Of a DNA stretch of 64,000 nt, positions 1-8,429 are shown one piece after another (positions within the stretch are counted from its first letter, which is position 1; every line of letters starts with the position of its first letter). The DNA is taken from positions 1-64,000 of the forward strand of contig DRHQ01000012.1 of NCBI GenBank assembly GCA_011049545.1, read 5' to 3'. Source of the stretch: Candidatus Aminicenantota bacterium. Lineage in GTDB: Bacteria > Acidobacteriota > Aminicenantia > Aminicenantales > Aminicenantaceae. The notes under the pieces are model-generated. The model saw nothing but the letters and a program-made list of their open reading frames with translations, had not been told where the DNA came from and did no database searches. Made by a program: the position numbers and the translations under genes.

Positions 1-17
1 ATAATCCCTGAGTTAGA

Positions 18-746
18 ATGCTGAAAAGGAATATCAAGATAAGAGCAGATTCTCCCCTCCTGCTTAAAGAGCTTCTGAAGGTTCAAGAAATCGAGTGGAT
101 TCGCATCCTTTATGGTTATCCCGAAGAAATAAGCGACTCCCTTTTAGGAGTAATGCAGGAGGAGAGAATCTGCTCTTATCTTGATATTCCTTTTCAGCAT
201 TCTAACTCAGGGATTATAAAAAAAATGAAAAGAGGGATGGACGGGAGAAGGGCGCTCAAATTCATCCAAAAATTAAGGGAAAAACTCCCTGATATTGCTC
301 TTCGGACATCTCTTGTGGTCGGATTCCCGGGTGAAGGCGTGAAAGAATTCGAGGACCTGGAAAAATTTATTCAAGAAGCCAGATTTGATCATTTAGGGGT
401 CTTTACTTATTCAAAAGAAGAGGGAACTGATTGTTTCGACCTCGGAGATCCTGTTAAAGAAAGCATGAAGAAGAAAAGAAGAGATAAAATCATGGCAATT
501 CAGTCAGAGATATCTTTCGAGAACAACAAAAAATACTTAAACCAGAGCCTTGACGTCTTGATTGAAGGAATTCCTAAGGAAAATCCCGACATATTGATCG
601 GCCGGGGGAGATTCCAGGCTCCTGAAGTCGACGGCATGATTCTCATCGACGCCCCCAGGAAATGGGAAAAAATGGTTAACACGATTCAAAAGGTTGAAAT
701 CACAGGTGGGGATGTATATGATTTATACGGAAAACTTGCTAAATGA
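18..746 (+). CDS. rimO: Ribosomal protein S12 methylthiotransferase RimO, 3' part
   Basis: This is the C-terminal part of RimO, the radical-SAM enzyme that adds a methylthio group to an aspartate of ribosomal protein S12. The 242 visible residues carry the second half of the radical-SAM barrel (the YLDIPFQH stretch near residue 60, RTSLVVGFPGE near 95-105) and a C-terminal TRAM domain ending in VYDLYGKL. The N-terminal UPF0004 domain and the CxxxCxxC cluster motif lie upstream of the window. The ATG at 18 is not the true start: family alignment expects continuous coding upstream, yet an in-frame TGA sits at 9-11, while frame 1 reads IIPELEC, which resembles the family's QDTTSYG region. A frameshift near 20-30, real or from sequencing, is likely. 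The stop overlaps pgpA by 4 bp. Confidence 0.88.
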   Translation: MLKRNIKIRADSPLLLKELLKVQEIEWIRILYGYPEEISDSLLGVMQEERICSYLDIPFQHSNSGIIKKMKRGMDGRRALKFIQKLREKLPDIALRTSLVVGFPGEGVKEFEDLEKFIQEARFDHLGVFTYSKEEGTDCFDLGDPVKESMKKKRRDKIMAIQSEISFENNKKYLNQSLDVLIEGIPKENPDILIGRGRFQAPEVDGMILIDAPRKWEKMVNTIQKVEITGGDVYDLYGKLAK

Positions 747-1216
747 AATCTTTATCAAAAATCATTGCGACCTTTTTCGGAGTCGGATATTTTCCGGTTG
801 CTCCGGGAACTTTAACAAGCCTGATTGTAGTTCTGCTTTATAAATTCTATCTTCATAGTCTAAGCTGGCCCTTTTACCTCCTGCTGCTCGTCCTTCTGTT
901 TTCAGTAGGAATCTTCACCTCTACAAAATATTCATTAGAGATAAAAAAGCATGATCCTCGAAGGATAGTGATTGATGAAGCATTCGGCCAGCTTCTTGTT
1001 CTCTTCCAGATAGGAGAATCCTGGGGAACAGGCTGGCTTCCGCTTCTATCCTGCTTCCTCCTTTTCCGCATTTTTGATATTATTAAACCCTTTCCCATAA
1101 AAAAAGTTGAGACGCTCCCAGACGGATGGGGAATCGTTATGGATGACCTTGTGGCTGCGGTTTATGCAGGAGTGATCATTAATCTCTACTTGCTTTTAAA
1201 ATTCTACTTTCTTTAA
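743..1216 (+). CDS. pgpA: Phosphatidylglycerophosphatase A
   Basis: PgpA dephosphorylates phosphatidylglycerophosphate to phosphatidylglycerol at the inner membrane. The 157-residue length is normal for the family. Family motifs are visible: GVGYFPVAPGT near residues 13-23, the acidic IVIDEAFGQ motif near 75-83, and DDLVAAVYAGV near the C-terminus. Hydrophobic segments at about 30-60 and 85-110 and at the C-terminus fit the expected multi-pass topology. The ATG overlaps the rimO stop (ATGA), so translation is probably coupled. plsY and gpsA lie in the same operon, so three phospholipid genes share one transcript. Confidence 0.92.
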   Translation: MKSLSKIIATFFGVGYFPVAPGTLTSLIVVLLYKFYLHSLSWPFYLLLLVLLFSVGIFTSTKYSLEIKKHDPRRIVIDEAFGQLLVLFQIGESWGTGWLPLLSCFLLFRIFDIIKPFPIKKVETLPDGWGIVMDDLVAAVYAGVIINLYLLLKFYFL

Positions 1217-1218
1217 AT

Positions 1219-2499
1219 ATGAAACCTAAGAAAAATCTTAAAATCGAGATAATGGCCATAGGATCAGAACTTCTCACCCCATACTTCCAGGACACCAATT
1301 CCCTCTTCCTTACAGAGCGTCTGAACGACCTTGGAATGGAAGTTTCTTATAAAACAATAGTCGGAGATGACTGGGATGATCTCGCCCTCTCTATCAAACA
1401 GGCCCTTTCCCGCACAGATGTCATTATAGCCATAGGTGGCCTTGGTCCGACCCAAGATGATAGAACTCGAGAGGCTTTCGCCACAGTCCTCGAGCGAAAG
1501 CTCATTTTCAACAAAGAACTTCTCCAAAAAATAGAGGGAAGGTTTAAACACCGCGGACTCTCAATGCCGGCAGTAAACAAAAAGCAATCTTATGTCATTG
1601 ACGGAGCAGAAATTCTTGAAAACAGAAACGGCACAGCCCCAGGCCTCTGGCTCGATACAGGATCGAATAAAATAATACTTCTCCCCGGACCTCCCCATGA
1701 ACTCAAACCAATGTTCGATGAGTCAGCCTGTCCGCATCTTCAAGAATTCAAGACAGATTACACGGCTCGCAAAGTCTTGAAAATCACAGGATTGACTGAA
1801 TCCAAGATAGATACCCTCATCCTGGATCTCTATCCTGATAGTCCTTATCTTAGAATGACTATTCTCTCCCATCCAGGCCAGATTGAAATCCATCTTAGCA
1901 GTCATTCTAAAAAAAGTCAGGAACAGGCAGACAAGAGAGTACAAAAATTGGAAACAAATATACTGGAAAGGCTCAAAGAGAATGTCTTCTCGGCTTCCGG
2001 TGAAGAACTCGAAGAAGTTGTTGGAAATCTTTTGCGACTCAATAAAAGAACTCTAGCTGTAGCCGAATCCTGTACCGGAGGTCTTCTTGGTCATCGTTTG
2101 ACAAATGTCCCCGGAAGTTCGGATTATTTTTTACTAGGAGTAGTTGCCTACAGCAATAAAGCAAAAATCAACGCCTTAGGTGTTTCCCCGTCTTTGATAG
2201 AAAAATACGGAGCAGTCAGCTCTCAAGTTGCTGAAGCTATGGCCCAAGGAATAAGGGAAAAAGCACGGTCAAATCTCAGCCTTGCTGTAACCGGGATAGC
2301 AGGTCCCACGGGCGGAACTCCTGAGAAACCAGTAGGCCTTGTCTATATCGCCCTGGCCTGGGATAAAGGATCAAAATTGAAAAAGAATCTCTTTCTAGGA
2401 AATCGGGATAAAATAAAATATCAGTCCAGTCAAAAAGCCCTGGACATGGTGCGAAGGCATCTTGCTAAAAACAAAAAAAAGAAAAGAGCCCTGAAATGA
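1219..2499 (+). CDS. cinA: CinA family protein with nicotinamide-nucleotide amidase domain
   Basis: The 426-residue protein has the full two-domain CinA architecture. An N-terminal molybdopterin-binding-like domain (about 9-180, with GGLGPTQDDRT near 75-85) corresponds to the COG1058 ADP-ribose/NMN pyrophosphatase domain. The C-terminal CinA/PncC domain (about 260-420) carries the AESCTGG motif with the catalytic serine and VTGIAGPTGG. The known role of the family is salvage of NAD breakdown products by deamidating NMN to NaMN. It starts 2 bp after pgpA and overlaps thpR by 4 bp. No strong Shine-Dalgarno precedes it, consistent with coupling to pgpA. Confidence 0.94.
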   Translation: MKPKKNLKIEIMAIGSELLTPYFQDTNSLFLTERLNDLGMEVSYKTIVGDDWDDLALSIKQALSRTDVIIAIGGLGPTQDDRTREAFATVLERKLIFNKELLQKIEGRFKHRGLSMPAVNKKQSYVIDGAEILENRNGTAPGLWLDTGSNKIILLPGPPHELKPMFDESACPHLQEFKTDYTARKVLKITGLTESKIDTLILDLYPDSPYLRMTILSHPGQIEIHLSSHSKKSQEQADKRVQKLETNILERLKENVFSASGEELEEVVGNLLRLNKRTLAVAESCTGGLLGHRLTNVPGSSDYFLLGVVAYSNKAKINALGVSPSLIEKYGAVSSQVAEAMAQGIREKARSNLSLAVTGIAGPTGGTPEKPVGLVYIALAWDKGSKLKKNLFLGNRDKIKYQSSQKALDMVRRHLAKNKKKKRALK

Positions 2500-3053
2500 G
2501 AGCTTTCATCGCCATTAACCTTGATCCGGAGATCAAAAAAGCTCTTTCCCTTCTCACTGAAGAGCTGGATAAAGGACATAAAAATATCAAGTGGGTCAGG
2601 CATGAAGGAATGCATCTCACTTTTAAGTTCTTAGGTGAGATCGGCAGAGAGAAAGTTCCAGAGATTGAAAATGTCTTGACGATGATTTCAAAAAATCATG
2701 AATCTTTTTCCATGAAATTTAAAGGGACAGGCTCCTTCCCCTCAGGGATGAAGAATCCAAGAGTGCTCTGGGTTGGAATCGAAGTAGAAAAAACTCTTAC
2801 TGCTCTTCAATCTAAATTGGAAGGAGAGCTTGAAAAATTGGGTTTTCCAAGAGAGCGGCGAAAATTTCACGCACACCTGACGCTCGGAAGAGTCAAAAGT
2901 TTATTTAACATAAAGGAGACCCTTTCGCTCGTTGAAAAATACAGGGATAGAGATTTTGGAGAAATGAACGCAAAAAAAATCAGCTTTATCCAGAGTACTC
3001 TCAAGCCTACGGGAGCCGAGTACTCTATTCTTTCTGAATTCGAACTTAAATGA
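2496..3053 (+). CDS. thpR: RNA 2',3'-cyclic phosphodiesterase (2H family)
   Basis: This is a 2H phosphoesterase of the ThpR/LigT type, which opens 2',3'-cyclic phosphates on RNA. The two catalytic HxT motifs are both intact: H40-L-T42 (in MHLTFKFLG) and H127-L-T129 (in FHAHLTLGRV). The 185-residue length is typical. Its ATG overlaps the cinA stop and its own stop overlaps the plsY start by 4 bp, so it is embedded in the operon. cinA and thpR are often neighbours in other bacteria. The biological substrate is unknown. Confidence 0.92.
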   Translation: MRAFIAINLDPEIKKALSLLTEELDKGHKNIKWVRHEGMHLTFKFLGEIGREKVPEIENVLTMISKNHESFSMKFKGTGSFPSGMKNPRVLWVGIEVEKTLTALQSKLEGELEKLGFPRERRKFHAHLTLGRVKSLFNIKETLSLVEKYRDRDFGEMNAKKISFIQSTLKPTGAEYSILSEFELK

Positions 3054-3640
3054 AAATAACTTTTGTCATCCTCTCTTATCTTCTCGGATCCATCCCCATG
3101 GGGTATATCTTCTTCTATATCAGTGAAAAAAAAGATATCCGTAACTTTGGAAGTCATAGCACGGGTGCCACAAATTTACTTCGCCTTAAAGGATGGAAGT
3201 TTGCTCTTCCGGTCTTAGTGATAGATTTTCTCAAAGGATTCCTCCCTGTTTTTTTTGCGCTGAAATTTTTTCAGGATAAACAATTTGCCCTGATTTGCGG
3301 ATTTTTAGCGGTTTTAGGCCACTGTTTCCCGGTATATATAAAGTTTAAAGGAGGAAAAGGAGTAGCAACCACGTTCGGTGCCTATTCTATTTTGGCTTTC
3401 AAGCCTTTTCTACTCTGTCTGGTTGTATTTTTAATCGTTAGCAAAACGAGCCGGTATGTTTCCCTGGGCTCCCTTCTTGCTACTCTGAGTTATCCCATCT
3501 TTATATTTCTTTTTAACGTAGAACCTGAAATTGCCTACTTGAGTTTTGCGCTTTTCTTTTTAATCATGTTGATGCACAGGGATAACATTGAAAGACTCGT
3601 TCAAGGGAAAGAAAGGAAATTAGGGGAGAAAATAAAATGA
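3050..3640 (+). CDS. plsY: Acyl-phosphate:glycerol-3-phosphate acyltransferase PlsY
   Basis: PlsY transfers an acyl group from acyl phosphate to glycerol-3-phosphate, the first acylation in phospholipid synthesis. The 196-residue protein is multi-pass and shows the three cytosolic motifs of the family in order: the SIPMGYIF region near residue 14-21, GSHSTGATNLLR (usually GSGNPGATNVLR) near 34-45, and FKGGKGVAT near 98-106. The second motif is divergent, with H-S in place of N-P around the glycine. It overlaps thpR and gpsA by 4 bp on each side. gpsA makes its glycerol-3-phosphate substrate, so the pairing is functional. Confidence 0.93.
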   Translation: MKITFVILSYLLGSIPMGYIFFYISEKKDIRNFGSHSTGATNLLRLKGWKFALPVLVIDFLKGFLPVFFALKFFQDKQFALICGFLAVLGHCFPVYIKFKGGKGVATTFGAYSILAFKPFLLCLVVFLIVSKTSRYVSLGSLLATLSYPIFIFLFNVEPEIAYLSFALFFLIMLMHRDNIERLVQGKERKLGEKIK

Positions 3641-4641
3641 AAGCAAGTGTTATTGGCGGCGGCAGCTGGGGAAGTGCTCTTTCCCTTCATCTTGGCTGCC
3701 TTAACATCAAAACCAAGCTCTGGATAAGAGAGAAAGATGTTTATGAAGAAGCGCTGCAATATAAAGAAAACCGAACTTTTTTGCCCGGATTTGTCTTTCC
3801 TCCTTCAGTTTCCTTTTTCAATGACCTGAAAGAAGCTGTGGCATCTTCAGACATTGTTTTCATCGCCGTCCCATCCAAATTCTGCCGGGGGGTTTATGAG
3901 GAGCTCGCTTCGCATCTCTCTTCCAATCATATGATTATCAGCCTTACAAAAGGGATAGAAGAGAAATCGCTAAAAAGGATGAGCGAAGTGATGGAGGAAG
4001 TATTTTCTCCTTTCTTTGTTCCCAGAATTGCTGTCCTTTCTGGTCCTAGTTTCGCCAGGGAAGTTGCCGCGCATCTTCCCACCGCAGTAGTCTTAGCTTC
4101 AAAAGATCAGGAAATGGCTAAAAAACTCCAGCAGCTTATCTCATCCCACACTTTCCGCACCTATACGTCGGATGATATAATAGGAGTGGAACTTTCCGGA
4201 GCCATTAAGAACGTTATTGCCATAGCAGCTGGAATCTCAGATGCCCTTAAGTTCGGCAGTAATTCAATAGCAGCTTTAATAACAAGAGGGATGGCTGAGG
4301 TGACAAGATTAGGTGTAAAAACAGGAGCTAGGATGGAGACTTTCTCAGGATTAGCCGGCATCGGGGATCTCGTCCTCACTTGTACAGGAAAATTGAGCCG
4401 GAACCGGTATACAGGCCTTGAATTGGGGAAGGGAAAATCTCTCCCAGAGATAGTCTCCACCATGAAAATGGTAGCTGAAGGGATCATCACAACTCTTTGT
4501 GTTCACCAACTGGCGAAAAGGGAAAAAGTGGAAATGCCTATCTGCGAGCAGATTTATCAAGTACTATACAAGAAAAAAGATCCCAGAGCTGCTCTTCAGG
4601 ACCTGATGATGAGAAAACTGAAAAGTGAATATAAGATTTGA
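3637..4641 (+). CDS. gpsA: NAD(P)+-dependent glycerol-3-phosphate dehydrogenase
   Basis: GpsA reduces dihydroxyacetone phosphate to glycerol-3-phosphate, supplying PlsY encoded just upstream. The N-terminal Rossmann motif is GGGSWGSAL (residues 7-15), the catalytic lysine lies in GAIKNVIAIAAGI near residue 190, and the substrate-binding GLAGIGDLVLTCTGKLSRN signature follows near 245. Length (334 residues) matches the family. A GGGGAG Shine-Dalgarno precedes the ATG with about 8 nt spacing. It overlaps plsY by 4 bp and is followed 13 bp later by the TPR gene. Confidence 0.96.
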   Translation: MKASVIGGGSWGSALSLHLGCLNIKTKLWIREKDVYEEALQYKENRTFLPGFVFPPSVSFFNDLKEAVASSDIVFIAVPSKFCRGVYEELASHLSSNHMIISLTKGIEEKSLKRMSEVMEEVFSPFFVPRIAVLSGPSFAREVAAHLPTAVVLASKDQEMAKKLQQLISSHTFRTYTSDDIIGVELSGAIKNVIAIAAGISDALKFGSNSIAALITRGMAEVTRLGVKTGARMETFSGLAGIGDLVLTCTGKLSRNRYTGLELGKGKSLPEIVSTMKMVAEGIITTLCVHQLAKREKVEMPICEQIYQVLYKKKDPRAALQDLMMRKLKSEYKI

Positions 4642-4654
4642 AAGGAGTAAGAAA

Positions 4655-5428
4655 ATGAGATACAAACTAATATTTATCATTTTCATCTGTCTGAATTTTA
4701 TTCTTTGTGCTTCGGCTCAGAAAAAAATTGATGATGCAAGAAATAATGATCTTCAATACCAGTATAATATGGGCCTCTTCTACCTAAACCAGGGTATTGT
4801 TAATGAAGCCATTAAATTTCTTAACAGGGCCCTCGAGCTCAATCCCCGCTATGATCTCGCCTTATATTCTCTTGGCTTATCACACTCAATGAACGGAAAC
4901 CTCGAGGAATCTGTAAAACATCTCCAAAATTGTATTAAGATTAATCCCACCTTAACCGATGCCCGCAACGCCCTCGGAGCTATTTACCAGGAGATGGGCC
5001 TCCTCGATCAAGCTGAAAAAGAGTTCAGGATTGCTATATCAGATGAAAAATATAAATCCAAGGATAACTCCTATTATAACCTGGCAAGAATATACATGGT
5101 GAAGGGCAACCTTAAAGAGGCCTTGAAACATGTTGAATGGGCTCTTGAAATAAACAGGCGCATGGTCATGGCTCAAAACCTTAAGGGCATTATATATGAA
5201 GGCTTAAACGATTTTAAAAAAGCGATTGATAGCTACAGGTTAGCCCTGGATACACTTAGTGAGGACGCAAGAGAAAAGGATGTAGATATCAACTTCAATC
5301 TTGCAGTTACTTATTTCAAAAACAATGAATTCGACAAGGCAAAGGAAATATTTGAAAAGATATCAAAAAGATTCATCGATCCTGCAAAAAGAGCGGAAAT
5401 CGATCAATACCTAAAGCTGATTAAATAA
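4655..5428 (+). CDS. Secreted tetratricopeptide-repeat protein
   Basis: The protein of 257 residues has an N-terminal signal peptide (a basic MRYK start, a hydrophobic stretch of about 15 residues and a likely ASA-Q cleavage site) followed by about six TPR units. Clear examples are YNMGLFYLNQGIVNEAIKFL, a second ending in LGLSHSMNGNLEESVKHL and a third around YYNLARIYMVKGNLKEALKH. I chose the ATG at 4655 because AAAGGAG lies 7 nt upstream. The ATG at 4625 would start inside gpsA and give a signal peptide with a charged extension. It is the last gene of the operon and probably a periplasmic scaffold or assembly protein. The partner is unknown. Confidence 0.85.
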   Translation: MRYKLIFIIFICLNFILCASAQKKIDDARNNDLQYQYNMGLFYLNQGIVNEAIKFLNRALELNPRYDLALYSLGLSHSMNGNLEESVKHLQNCIKINPTLTDARNALGAIYQEMGLLDQAEKEFRIAISDEKYKSKDNSYYNLARIYMVKGNLKEALKHVEWALEINRRMVMAQNLKGIIYEGLNDFKKAIDSYRLALDTLSEDAREKDVDINFNLAVTYFKNNEFDKAKEIFEKISKRFIDPAKRAEIDQYLKLIK

Positions 5429-5441
5429 AATACTTGTGTAG

Positions 5442-5609
5442 GTGTTTGATTTATCAAACACACATTACAATTATTCATATAACTAAAAGGTGGGCTTGAT
5501 GAATCAAGCCCCTACAATTTATCTTCACAATTAAAGGTGTGGGCTTGATGAATCAAGCCCCTACAATTTATCTTCACAATTAAAGGTGTGGGTATTATGA
5601 ATCAAGCCC
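5442..5609. repeat. Cluster of four REP-like palindromes, three in a 49-bp tandem array
   Basis: Perfect copies GGGCTTGAT-GA-ATCAAGCCC lie at 5492-5511 and 5541-5560, a decayed copy at 5590-5609, and a divergent one (GTGTTTGAT-TT-ATCAAACAC) at 5442-5461. Starts at 5492, 5541 and 5590 give an exact 49-bp period. Each is flanked on the GTAG side (CTAC on this strand). The cluster separates the convergent TPR gene and ahcY and could also end transcription. A short hairpin AGGGGT-TG-ACCCCT at 5625-5638 touches the ahcY stop codon. Confidence 0.85.
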
Positions 5610-5637
5610 CTACAAATATTAAATAGGGGTTGACCCC

Positions 5638-6894
5638 TTATGTTCCTTCCTGCCAGCTGGTAAGATATTTCTTCTGTTCAGGAGTGAGTCTATCAATTTT
5701 TGTTCCAAGAGCTTTAAGCTTCAGGCGGGCGATCTCATTATCGATTTTTTCCGGAACCCCATAGACTTCGCTCTGTAAACTTTTCCCTTTTTTATTCAGA
5801 TATAAAACACTGAGCGCCTGGTTGGCAAAACTCATATCCATGACCGTGGCCGGATGCCCCTCTGCCGCAGACAGGTTTATCAACCGTCCTTCAGCCAGGA
5901 GATAAATTTTTCTTCCATTCTTCAAGCTGTACTCTTCGACAAAATCTCTTATTTTTCTCTTTTTTTGTGACATCTTCGCCAAGGTGGGGATGTCGATCTC
6001 GACATTAAAATGGCCAGAATTGGCAACAACAGCTCCATCTTTCATCCTCGAGAAATGAGCTCTATTTATGACATCCCTGTCTCCGGTGGCTGTGACAAAT
6101 ACATCGCCGATCTTAGCTGCCTCTGTTAGAGGCATAACCTGAAAACCATCCATGACAGCTTCTAAGGCTTTAAGAGGATCCACTTCGCAGATAATAACCT
6201 TTGCTCCTTCTCCTTCTGCTCTCATGGCTATTCCGCGGCCGCACCATCCGTAGCCCGCAATTACAAAATTAATTCCTGCTAAGAGAATATTTGTCGCCCG
6301 GAGAATTCCGTCTATTGTACTTTGTCCTGTTCCATACCGGTTGTCAAAGAGATGTTTTGTTTTGGCATCGTTTACCGCGATTATAGGATAACGAAGGACT
6401 TTATCCCTGGCCATGCTTTTAAGGCGAATCACACCTGTAGTTGTTTCCTCTGTTCCTCCGATGACATGTTTAAGAAGGTTTTTTCCTTGGGAATGCAAAG
6501 CAGACACAAGATCAGCCCCATCATCCATGGTTATCTGAGGTTTTTGTCCGAGAGCCTGGTTAATATGCTTGTAATAGCTCTTATTATCCTCTCCCTTTAT
6601 GGCAAAAACAGGAACATTATCATGCTTCACCAGTGATGCAGCGACCTCATCCTGGGTGCTGAGGGGGTTTGATGCGCAAAGGGCTACTTCCGCTCCTCCC
6701 TTTTTTAAAGCTATCATCAGGTTGCCGGTTTCACTGGTCACGTGCAAACAAGCTGAAATCCTGATTCCCTTGAGAGGCTTTTCTTTGGAAAATTTCCCTT
6801 CTATTAAACCAAGAACAGGCATGAATCTTGCCGCCCATTCCATCTTAAGCTTCCCCTTTTCTGCAAGCTTCAAATCTTTAACATCATAATCCAT
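5638..6894 (-). CDS. ahcY: Adenosylhomocysteinase
   Basis: AhcY reversibly hydrolyses S-adenosylhomocysteine to adenosine and homocysteine using bound NAD. Visible signatures include the N-terminal [17 protein letters not shown] substrate region, [25 protein letters not shown] with the catalytic lysine and aspartate, and the NAD-binding GYGWCGRG. The length (about 418 residues) is that of the short form lacking the roughly 40-residue insertion of eukaryotic and proteobacterial enzymes. The ATG at 6894 is preferred because GGAG lies 6 nt upstream. An alternative ATG at 6906 adds four residues without a good ribosome site. It lies about 40 bp downstream of metK, forming a SAM-cycle operon. Confidence 0.96.
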   Translation of the reverse strand: MDYDVKDLKLAEKGKLKMEWAARFMPVLGLIEGKFSKEKPLKGIRISACLHVTSETGNLMIALKKGGAEVALCASNPLSTQDEVAASLVKHDNVPVFAIKGEDNKSYYKHINQALGQKPQITMDDGADLVSALHSQGKNLLKHVIGGTEETTTGVIRLKSMARDKVLRYPIIAVNDAKTKHLFDNRYGTGQSTIDGILRATNILLAGINFVIAGYGWCGRGIAMRAEGEGAKVIICEVDPLKALEAVMDGFQVMPLTEAAKIGDVFVTATGDRDVINRAHFSRMKDGAVVANSGHFNVEIDIPTLAKMSQKKRKIRDFVEEYSLKNGRKIYLLAEGRLINLSAAEGHPATVMDMSFANQALSVLYLNKKGKSLQSEVYGVPEKIDNEIARLKLKALGTKIDRLTPEQKKYLTSWQEGT

Positions 6895-6936
6895 TCTCTT
6901 CTCCATTTTTATCTTTTGTCATTCTTTTCTTTTATC

Positions 6937-8103
6937 TTATAGCCCCGCATCTCTCTTTAAAAATTTGGCTTTATCAAGTTTTTCCCAGGTGAATTCTTTC
7001 TCTGTGCGACCAAAGTGCCCGAAACACGCTGTCTTTTTGTAGATAGGCCGGAGCAAATCCAAGGTTTTGATCATCCCTCTTGGAGCAAGATCGAAATGCG
7101 CTAGAATTAATTCTTTTATTTTATCCTCTGAGATTTTTGCTGTGCCAAAAGAGTCCACCATTAACGAGACTGGTTGAGCCACACCGATGGCATAAGCCAT
7201 CTGCACTTCTATCTTATCGGCAATCCCGGCAGAGACCAAATTTTTAGCTACGTATCTCGCCATATAGGAACCAGAGCGATCCACTTTTGTCGGATCCTTT
7301 CCAGAAAAGCATCCTCCTCCGTGGCTTCCGACTCCACCATAGGTATCCACAATAATCTTACGGCCTGTAACTCCTGAATCCGCAAAAGGACCTCCCTGTT
7401 CAAAACGGCCTGTCTCATTAATAAAAACCTTTGTGTTCTTATCAAACATCTCGGGCGGAATGATCTCCTTTATAACAGCAAGCTTGATATCTTCCCTCAA
7501 ATCACTCATTTTGACTTCAGGATTGTGCTGGGCAGCGATCACAACTGCTTCCACTCTTTTGGGAGTGCTGCCTTCGTATTCGACAGTAACCTGAGATTTT
7601 CCATCAGGTCTGAGAAAATCCAATATTTTTTCTCTTCGCACCTGGCTCAGCCTCCTTACGAGTTTATGAGCCAGCATAATAGGCATGGGCATGAGTTCTT
7701 CTGTCTCCCTGCATGCGTATCCGAACATCAGGCCTTGGTCCCCAGCTCCTTGTTTATGGTCCTCTGTCTCATCGACTCCTCTGGCTATGTCAGGAGATTG
7801 TTCATGGATCGTAGAGAGGACGGAGCATGTCTGGTAATCAAAACCGTATTTTGCCCTTGTATATCCTATTTCTTTGATAGCTTTTCTGACGACCTTTTGG
7901 AACTCGCAATAGCCTTCGCTTGTTATTTCACCTGCGATTAGAACAAGGCCAGTTGTTACCAACGTTTCGCAGGCCACACGGCTGTGGGGATCCTGACCTA
8001 TAAGATCGTCGAGTATGGCATCAGAAATCTGATCGCAAACCTTATCCGGATGACCTTCGGTCACAGATTCAGATGAGAATACATGTTTTCCTTCTTTACT
8101 CAT
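6937..8103 (-). CDS. metK: S-adenosylmethionine synthetase
   Basis: MetK makes S-adenosylmethionine from methionine and ATP. All family signatures are present: [21 protein letters not shown] region at residues 9-29, [12 protein letters not shown] near 117-128, the glycine-rich [22 protein letters not shown] segment near 254-275 and [14 protein letters not shown]. At 388 residues the length is normal. A strong GAGGTGA Shine-Dalgarno stands about 5 nt before the ATG. ahcY follows on the same strand, linking SAM synthesis with recycling of its by-product. I see no S-adenosylmethionine riboswitch upstream. Confidence 0.98.
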   Translation of the reverse strand: MSKEGKHVFSSESVTEGHPDKVCDQISDAILDDLIGQDPHSRVACETLVTTGLVLIAGEITSEGYCEFQKVVRKAIKEIGYTRAKYGFDYQTCSVLSTIHEQSPDIARGVDETEDHKQGAGDQGLMFGYACRETEELMPMPIMLAHKLVRRLSQVRREKILDFLRPDGKSQVTVEYEGSTPKRVEAVVIAAQHNPEVKMSDLREDIKLAVIKEIIPPEMFDKNTKVFINETGRFEQGGPFADSGVTGRKIIVDTYGGVGSHGGGCFSGKDPTKVDRSGSYMARYVAKNLVSAGIADKIEVQMAYAIGVAQPVSLMVDSFGTAKISEDKIKELILAHFDLAPRGMIKTLDLLRPIYKKTACFGHFGRTEKEFTWEKLDKAKFLKRDAGL

Positions 8104-8429
8104 ATATCACCTCATTTGGCTGATAGAAGAATCGAATTGGTTAGCAAAGAAAATTAACACAAAAGACCTTAATTTTCAATTAAAAAAGAAGACGAGTACG
8201 CATTTCCATTTCCATGATTGGAGATGCTTCCAGAGACGAAAAAGTAGCCTACCCCTTTTTTCTTTGGCAAGGGATTGATTCGTCTTGTGTAGATGCTTGA
8301 TTTACTAAACACATATTTTTTCATACAATAAAATCGACAGGCATGATAAATCATGTCCCAATTGTCCAATCTCTGCATTTGAATTTAAGTTAATATTTGT
8401 GTTATTTTTAAGGCCTCCTAATTCGAGCA
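8104..8429. other. Divergent intergenic region between metK and the M16-like gene
   Basis: This 326-bp gap must hold the promoters for metK (leftward) and the M16-like operon (rightward), but no strong sigma70 boxes are evident. It contains three decayed repeat copies: AAAAAGTAGCCTACCCC at about 8247-8263, related to the copies near 41817 and 48357; a GTAG-headed degenerate palindrome at about 8294-8315; and GGCATGATAAATCATGTCC at about 8340-8358. A 69-codon open frame on the minus strand inside it has no family features. Confidence 0.6.

Noticed and set aside
5442-5609. CRISPR-like array at the 49-bp tandem palindromes
   Set aside because: The linkers are identical rather than unique spacers, only three units exist, and no cas genes are present.
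8104-8250. Possible S-adenosylmethionine riboswitch before metK
   Set aside because: I looked for a four-way junction with conserved SAM-box features and found only AT-rich sequence and a repeat fragment.
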